Origin: an uncultured Clostridia bacterium | GTDB lineage: Bacteria; Bacillota; Clostridia; TANB77; CAG-508 | Length of the DNA stretch: 18,764 nt | NCBI GenBank assembly: GCA_934122385.1 | Contig: CAKOWP010000025.1 | Location: 1-18,764 of the forward strand | Direction: 5' to 3' | Notes under the pieces: model-generated | What the model saw: only the letters and a program-made list of their open reading frames with translations | Databases searched by the model: none | Told to the model about the DNA's origin: nothing | Position numbers and translations under genes: made by a program | Shown here: positions 14,939 to 18,764 of the stretch, piece by piece | Position numbering within the stretch: position 1 is the stretch's first letter | How the letters are laid out: each line of letters starts with the position of its first letter

Positions 14939-14969
14939 GAACTTTTGCTTGAAAAAATTTTTTTATGTG

Positions 14970-15451
14970 TTATAATTGTTACAGTTCACAGCGTTTAAAA
15001 AATTTATGTGCAAGTTGCCACCTTAAGGGTTATATATATTTGATATTGTATCTGTTTGATTGAAGTGAAAAATAGAAAATCTTAAATAAAAAACTGAGGA
15101 ATGTTCACGAAAGAAATGTATATATGTATATGATTTGAAACATTTTCTTGGTTCAATACGCAACATAAGAATTTCTAAAATAAATTGATGGATAATTCCA
15201 CTTAGTCCTCGCTTCGCTCGACGTGAACGCTTTCCATAAATTTATTTAAGAAATTCTAATATTGCTTCAATTACACTTGAAAAGTTTAAAATCATATACA
15301 TATATACATTTTTGTCTGAGTGAGAGAGGCTCAGTTAGGTATTTTAGATTTTCTTTTTAAATGTAATGAACAGGATGCAATATCCAATATATATAACCCT
15401 TAAGGTGGCAACTTGCACATAAATTTTTTGGCTGTGAATTGTAACTTATAA
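14970..15451. mobile_element. 482-bp nested palindromic element (MITE-like) flanked by TTATAA
   Basis: This stretch is one large imperfect palindrome centred near 15210. The arms show a 42-bp perfect inverted repeat (14997-15038 with 15388-15429) and a 23-bp perfect one (15114-15136 with 15289-15311), plus weaker pairing between and inside them. GTTACAGTTCACAGC and its near complement lie at the outer ends. TTATAA occurs at both boundaries (14970-14975 and 15446-15451) and could be a target duplication, although it is itself palindromic. The centre is locally GC-richer (CTCGCTTCGCTCGACGTGAA). No ORF of useful size is present. It fills the gap between leuS and the HD-domain gene. A non-autonomous DNA transposon relic is the best reading; a long structured RNA is the alternative. 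Confidence 0.75.
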
Positions 15452-15475
15452 TTCCACAGGGAAGGAAGTAAACAA

Positions 15476-16243
15476 ATGAAAATTGATATAAAAAGAGCAA
15501 AAGAAGCATTTAAAGAATATGTAAGAAAATATAATCCAGAAGATGAAAAAATAAAATTAAAAATTGCACATATAGAAAGAGTATCACAAATAGCAAAAAG
15601 AATAGCAATACAACAAAACTTAAGTGAAGAGGATATACAACTTGCTGAATTAATAGGGCTATTGCATGATATTGGAAGATTTGAACAAGTAAGGCTATAT
15701 CATACTTTTGTTGACAAAGATAGTATAAACCATGGGGAATATGGTGTAAAAGTTTTATTTGAAGATGGATTAATTAGAAATTTTATAGAAACTGATGAAT
15801 TTGATGAGATTATTAAATTATCAATTCTGAATCATAATAGAGCAAAAATTCAAGATGGTCTAACAGAGAGACAAAATTTACATGCAATGATAATAAGAGA
15901 TGCAGATAAAATTGATATATTTGAGATATTAACAGTAGGAGATAAAAAGGCGATATGGGAGAAGGCGGATTTATCAAATGATATAATAACAGATGAAATT
16001 TATAAAGAATTTACTCAAGACATGGCAATTGATTATAAAAATAGGAAAACTAGTGCAGATATATTGGTAAGTCATTTTGCATATGTATATGATTTTAATT
16101 TTACAGAATCTTTAGAGATTATAAGGGAAAATGGATATCTAGAAAAATTATATAAGAGATTTACATTTAAAGATAAAAAAACAATGGAAAGATATAATGA
16201 AATTTATGAAATTGCAAAAAAATATCTAGAAGAAAAAGGATGA
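15476..16243 (+). CDS. HD-domain metal-dependent phosphohydrolase
   Basis: The 255-residue product is a soluble HD-domain protein. The metal-binding set is visible in order: His32 in AHIERV, His64-Asp65 in LLHDIGRFEQ, His120 in ILNHNRA, and Asp142 in RDADKIDIFEI. Such enzymes hydrolyse phosphate esters, often nucleotides; the substrate cannot be read from this sequence. No RelA/SpoT synthetase, GGDEF or other partner domain is fused. ATG 15476 follows GGGAAGGAAG. The stop is 4 bases before the topB-like start, so the two are very likely co-transcribed. A TATAAT at 15447-15452, at the right edge of the palindromic element, could serve as -10, but I see no matching -35. Confidence 0.88.
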   Translation: MKIDIKRAKEAFKEYVRKYNPEDEKIKLKIAHIERVSQIAKRIAIQQNLSEEDIQLAELIGLLHDIGRFEQVRLYHTFVDKDSINHGEYGVKVLFEDGLIRNFIETDEFDEIIKLSILNHNRAKIQDGLTERQNLHAMIIRDADKIDIFEILTVGDKKAIWEKADLSNDIITDEIYKEFTQDMAIDYKNRKTSADILVSHFAYVYDFNFTESLEIIRENGYLEKLYKRFTFKDKKTMERYNEIYEIAKKYLEEKG

Positions 16244-16247
16244 TAAA

Positions 16248-18200
16248 ATGAGCAAAAAATTATTAATAACAGAAAAGCCATCAGTAGCAATGGAATTTGC
16301 AAAAGCATTAAAAATAACAGCACCAAGAAAAAATGGATATATAGAATCAAATGATTGGATAATAACGTGGTGTGTAGGGCACTTAGTAACAATGAGTTAC
16401 CCAGAAAAATATGACGAAAAACTGAAATTTTGGAGATTAGATACACTTCCATTTATTCCTAAAGATTGGAAATATGAAGTAATATCAAATGTTCAAAATC
16501 AATTTAATATTGTACAGGGGTTAATGCAAAGAGAAGACATAGAAGAAATCTATAATGCGGGGGACTCTGGGCGAGAAGGAGAATATATCCAAAGACTTGT
16601 TTTAATGATGGCACATCCAAATCCAAAGGCAAAAGTTAAAAGGGTATGGATAGATTCACAAACAGAAGAGGAAATTTTAAGGGGAATAAGAGAGGCAAAA
16701 GATTCTTCTGAATATGATAGCCTATCAGATAGTGCATATTTAAGAGCAAAAGAAGATTATTTAATAGGAATTAATTTTTCAAGATTATTGTCAATTACAC
16801 AAGGGAGAACATTGGCAAATAAAATAAATGAAGAAAAGGCATCAATTTCTGTTGGACGTGTCATGACTTGTGTTTTGGGAATGATAGTTTCAAGGGAAAG
16901 AGAAATTAGAAATTTTGTTAAGACAAAATATTATAAAATAGTTGGAGAATTTGGTGATGAAAATTCAGCATTTAAAGCAGAATGGAAAGTAAATGAAAAA
17001 TCAAAATTATTTGAATCACCATTATTATATAATGAAACAGGTTTTAAAAGTGAACAAAAGGCAAAAGATTTTATTGTTTCATTGCAAGGAAAAAAAGCAA
17101 TAATTACAGAATTAAAAAAATCAAAACAAAAAGAAAATGCTCCATTATTATTCAACTTAGCAGAAATTCAAAATGAATGTACAAAAAGGTTTAAAATAAA
17201 GCCAGAAGAGACACTAGATGTTATTCAAAATTTATATGAAAAGAAATTAGTTACATATCCAAGAACTGATGCGAGAGTACTATCAACTGCGGTTGCTAAA
17301 GAGATTTCTAAAAATCTAAATGGAATTGCCAAAGGCTTTAAAGACGAAGAAATACAAGGATTTGTAAAAAAAATGGTAGAAGAAAAATATCCAACAAATA
17401 ATTTAGCAAAAACAAAATATGTAAATGATGGCAAAATAACAGACCACTATGCAATAATTCCAACAGGTCAAGGATATGAGAATTATGATAAATTACCAGA
17501 ATTGCAAAAACAAATTTATAAATTGATAGTAAAAAGATTTTTAGCAATTTTTTATCCACCTGCAGAATACAGTAAAGTACAAGTAACAGTTGATGTAGAG
17601 GGTGAAACTTTTTATGCAAGTGGAAAGGTTTGTGTCAATAAAGGATATTTAGAAATTGCAAAATCAACAGGGAAAAATACAACTGAAAAAACCACAGAAG
17701 ATGTACAAAATGTGGAAAAAACAGATGATACAAATTTAGAAATTTTGAAAAAATTAAAAAAAGGTCAAGAAGTTTTAGTAAAGAATTATGAAATAAAAGA
17801 AGCGGAAACATCACCACCTTCAAGATATAATTCTGGTTCAATAATTCTTGCTATGGAAAATGCAGGAAAACTTATTGAAGATGAAGAACTTCGTGAACAA
17901 ATAAAAGGTGCTGGAATTGGTACAAGTGCTACTCGTGGTGGAATTATTGAAAAATTGGAAAGAATTAAATATATAGAAATAAATAAAAAGACTCAAATTA
18001 TTACTCCTACAAATAAAGGTGAAATTATTTATGATATTGTTAATTTTTCTATGCCTGATATGCTAAATCCTAAACTTACTGCTAGTTGGGAGAAGGGATT
18101 AGATATGGTTGCCAAAAAAGAGATTGAGCCACAGGTATTTATGAATAAACTTGAAAATTATATTAATTCTAAATTTAATAAATTGGTTGTTAAGATGTAA
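16248..18200 (+). CDS. topB: Type IA DNA topoisomerase (topoisomerase III-like)
   Basis: This enzyme passes single DNA strands through a transient break held by a tyrosine. The 650-residue product begins with the Toprim domain: TEKPSVA (8-14) with the catalytic Glu, and NAGDSGREGEYIQRLV (103-118). The active-site tyrosine is Tyr337 in LVTYPRTDARVLS. The C-terminal core has SPPSRYNSGSIILAME, GIGTSATRGGIIEKL and LNPKLTASWE. It ends right after the core, with no C-terminal zinc-finger or long basic tail, so it is shorter than Bacillus TopB. DSGREGE in place of DPDREGE is a variant seen in some type IA enzymes. ATG 16248 lies 4 bases after the HD-domain gene and uses a ribosome binding site (AAAAGGATGA) inside it. 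Chromosomal topB and an old mobile-element origin are both possible. Confidence 0.92.
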   Translation: MSKKLLITEKPSVAMEFAKALKITAPRKNGYIESNDWIITWCVGHLVTMSYPEKYDEKLKFWRLDTLPFIPKDWKYEVISNVQNQFNIVQGLMQREDIEEIYNAGDSGREGEYIQRLVLMMAHPNPKAKVKRVWIDSQTEEEILRGIREAKDSSEYDSLSDSAYLRAKEDYLIGINFSRLLSITQGRTLANKINEEKASISVGRVMTCVLGMIVSREREIRNFVKTKYYKIVGEFGDENSAFKAEWKVNEKSKLFESPLLYNETGFKSEQKAKDFIVSLQGKKAIITELKKSKQKENAPLLFNLAEIQNECTKRFKIKPEETLDVIQNLYEKKLVTYPRTDARVLSTAVAKEISKNLNGIAKGFKDEEIQGFVKKMVEEKYPTNNLAKTKYVNDGKITDHYAIIPTGQGYENYDKLPELQKQIYKLIVKRFLAIFYPPAEYSKVQVTVDVEGETFYASGKVCVNKGYLEIAKSTGKNTTEKTTEDVQNVEKTDDTNLEILKKLKKGQEVLVKNYEIKEAETSPPSRYNSGSIILAMENAGKLIEDEELREQIKGAGIGTSATRGGIIEKLERIKYIEINKKTQIITPTNKGEIIYDIVNFSMPDMLNPKLTASWEKGLDMVAKKEIEPQVFMNKLENYINSKFNKLVVKM

Positions 18201-18241
18201 AAAAATCAGGATTGAAGGATATGGGTTAAATCAGGTTTTTA

Positions 18242-18282
18242 TAAAAAGAAAGGAGAGAAAAGCAATAGTTGCTAATCTCTCC
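18242..18282 (-). terminator. Intrinsic terminator of the small - strand gene
   Basis: GGAGAGA (18252-18258) pairs with TCTCTCC (18276-18282), with an inner stem AGCAA (18261-18265) / TTGCT (18269-18273). Read on the - strand, the hairpin is followed by TTTCTTTTT (18251-18243). On the + strand no T tract follows, so it serves the gene at 18293-18493 rather than topB. Confidence 0.8.
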
Positions 18283-18292
18283 GCAAAAGACA

Positions 18293-18493
18293 TTATAGCA
18301 TTGTTTTTTTTGCTTTAATTTGAGCATCAATCCTTTCATCAGGTGTCAACTTGGTGCCTTTGTAACCAGGTTCTGCAATTGCAAGGGTTGCCTGATATGG
18401 AGTTGACATTACAAGACCTATTTTATTTCCGTCACGGAATAAGTTTAAAAATAAATGCCCAGGTTTTTTTCTCACTGTTGTATACTCGTGCAT
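18293..18493 (-). CDS. Small basic protein of unknown function (66 aa)
   Basis: I do not recognise this protein. It has 66 residues, is rich in Lys and Arg, and has no membrane segment or signal peptide. It begins MHEYTTVRKKPGHLFLNLF and contains a compact middle part (RDGNKIGLVMSTPYQATLAI) and a charged tail (LTPDERIDAQIKAKK). The alternating hydrophobic pattern in the middle suggests beta strands, so a small nucleic-acid-binding fold is conceivable but unproven. Support for a real gene is strong: a consensus-like promoter at the right distance, an untranslated leader with a hairpin, a terminator right after the stop, and base composition clearly less AT-rich than its neighbours. The higher GC could reflect constraint or transfer. 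The overlapping + strand ORF (18343-18549) lacks such signals. Confidence 0.78.
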   Translation of the reverse strand: MHEYTTVRKKPGHLFLNLFRDGNKIGLVMSTPYQATLAIAEPGYKGTKLTPDERIDAQIKAKKTML

Positions 18494-18508
18494 ACTGTCT
18501 TCTTTCTG

Positions 18509-18532
18509 CCTTCCTTAAATTTTTTAGGAAGG
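18509..18532 (-). promoter_or_regulatory. Leader hairpin upstream of the small - strand gene
   Basis: In the - strand leader, CCTTCCT (18532-18526) pairs with AGGAAGG (18515-18509) around a 10-base loop. The 3' arm is the best ribosome-binding-like purine stretch in the leader, but it ends 15 bases before the ATG. A weaker GAAAGAAG lies closer. The hairpin could hide the purine arm or hold it near the ribosome; a translation-control role is inference. Confidence 0.5.
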
Positions 18533-18566
18533 TCTTTGGTGCTAGTTAATAAGTTACTATAGTTAT

Positions 18567-18595
18567 ATTATATCTTAATTTACATAAAAAGTCAA
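18567..18595 (-). promoter_or_regulatory. Sigma-A promoter of the small - strand gene
   Basis: On the - strand, TTGACT (18595-18590) and TATAAT (18572-18567) are 17 bases apart. The start of transcription would be near 18560, giving a leader of about 67 bases. It is divergent from the rpsF promoter, whose -35 lies 31 bases away. Confidence 0.85.
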
Positions 18596-18625
18596 ATTTA
18601 TATTTAATAAAATTCACAAAAACAG

Positions 18626-18654
18626 TTGCAAATAAGCAAAAAATATGATAAAAT
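18626..18654 (+). promoter_or_regulatory. Sigma-A promoter of rpsF
   Basis: TTGCAA (18626-18631) and TAAAAT (18649-18654) are 17 bases apart. Transcription would start close to 18661, at the foot of the first leader hairpin. Confidence 0.7.
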
Positions 18655-18658
18655 AGCT

Positions 18659-18741
18659 ATGCTTAAAAAGAGTATGGCTGTTTTTAGGCATCTCTACTTA
18701 ACGAAAAGTTAGGTTGCAAAATCCATAGGGAGGTGAAAATA
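18659..18741 (+). promoter_or_regulatory. Structured 5' leader of rpsF
   Basis: Two hairpins are visible. ATGCTTAAAAA (18659-18669) pairs with TTTTTAGGCAT (18681-18691) over 11 pairs around an 11-base loop. ACTTAAC (18696-18702) pairs with GTTAGGT (18708-18714) around GAAAA. A GGGAGGTGA ribosome binding site follows at 18728-18736. Leaders of rpsF operons in many bacteria bind the S6:S18 complex, but I could not find that motif clearly here, so autoregulation is only a possibility. Confidence 0.45.
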
Positions 18742-18764
18742 ATGAACAAATACGAAAGTGTTAT
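18742..18764 (+). CDS. rpsF: Start of small ribosomal subunit protein bS6 (partial)
   Basis: ATG 18742 with a strong GGGAGGTGA ribosome binding site opens a frame reading MNKYESV before the window ends. This N-terminus is typical of bS6 (MxKYE), which binds 16S rRNA together with bS18. The strong promoter and structured leader fit a ribosomal protein operon (rpsF-ssb-rpsR in most Bacillota). Only seven full codons are visible, so the call is provisional. Confidence 0.65.

Noticed and set aside
15388..15429. T-box-like GGTGGCAAC near leuS and the HD-domain gene
   Set aside because: It differs from the GGTGGNACC core, occurs in both arms of a palindrome, and no specifier stem or terminator arrangement is visible.
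15447..15452. TATAAT as -10 of the HD-domain gene
   Set aside because: The region 17 bases upstream is a T run with no -35 likeness, so the promoter is left open and only mentioned with the gene.
18343..18549. + strand ORF opposite the small gene
   Set aside because: It has no good ribosome binding site, a cysteine- and leucine-rich unlikely product, and overlaps a better supported - strand gene.

Overview
The window is a strongly AT-rich stretch of a Gram-positive, probably clostridial (Bacillota) chromosome. The evidence is the gene content and order, frequent TTG start codons with AGGAGG-like ribosome binding sites, consensus TTGACA/TATAAT promoters with 17-bp spacers, intrinsic terminators, a meso-DAP type MurE, a PASTA-bearing class B PBP of the SpoVD type, and a possible Spo0A box pair.

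Bases 1-10172 carry a division and cell wall (dcw) cluster on the + strand: mraZ, rsmH, an FtsL/DivIC-like gene, spoVD/ftsI, murE, mraY, ftsW/spoVE and murG. A sensor histidine kinase gene follows (10193-11512). Together these genes make lipid I and lipid II, polymerise and cross-link septal or spore peptidoglycan, and supply the MraZ regulator; tandem MraZ boxes follow the mraZ promoter. murF and murD, usually found between murE and ftsW, are absent. The cluster is unusually loose: most of its gaps hold a terminator-like hairpin, a REP-like palindrome or a larger inverted-repeat element. ftsW carries an apparent one-base insertion at 8920 that puts the conserved C-terminus out of frame.

Bases 11513-12464 hold a separately transcribed gene for a coiled-coil protein built on five near-identical 42-bp repeats, with a consensus promoter and two Spo0A-box-like sites just upstream. 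leuS (12465-14873) is convergent on the - strand. A 482-bp nested palindromic element (14970-15451) separates leuS from an HD-domain hydrolase gene and a type IA topoisomerase (topB-like) gene on the + strand. The right end has a small unrecognised - strand gene (18293-18493) with its own strong promoter and terminator, then a divergent promoter, a structured leader and the first codons of what looks like rpsF.

I found no CRISPR array, rRNA, tRNA, phage or defence system. The least ordinary items are a hidden 15-bp-period array between mraZ and rsmH, the ftsW frameshift, the palindromic elements, the repeat-expanded coiled-coil gene with its possible Spo0A control, and the small 66-aa gene. 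All coordinates and base pairings were worked out by hand from the sequence; family assignments rest on recognised motifs, not on database searches.
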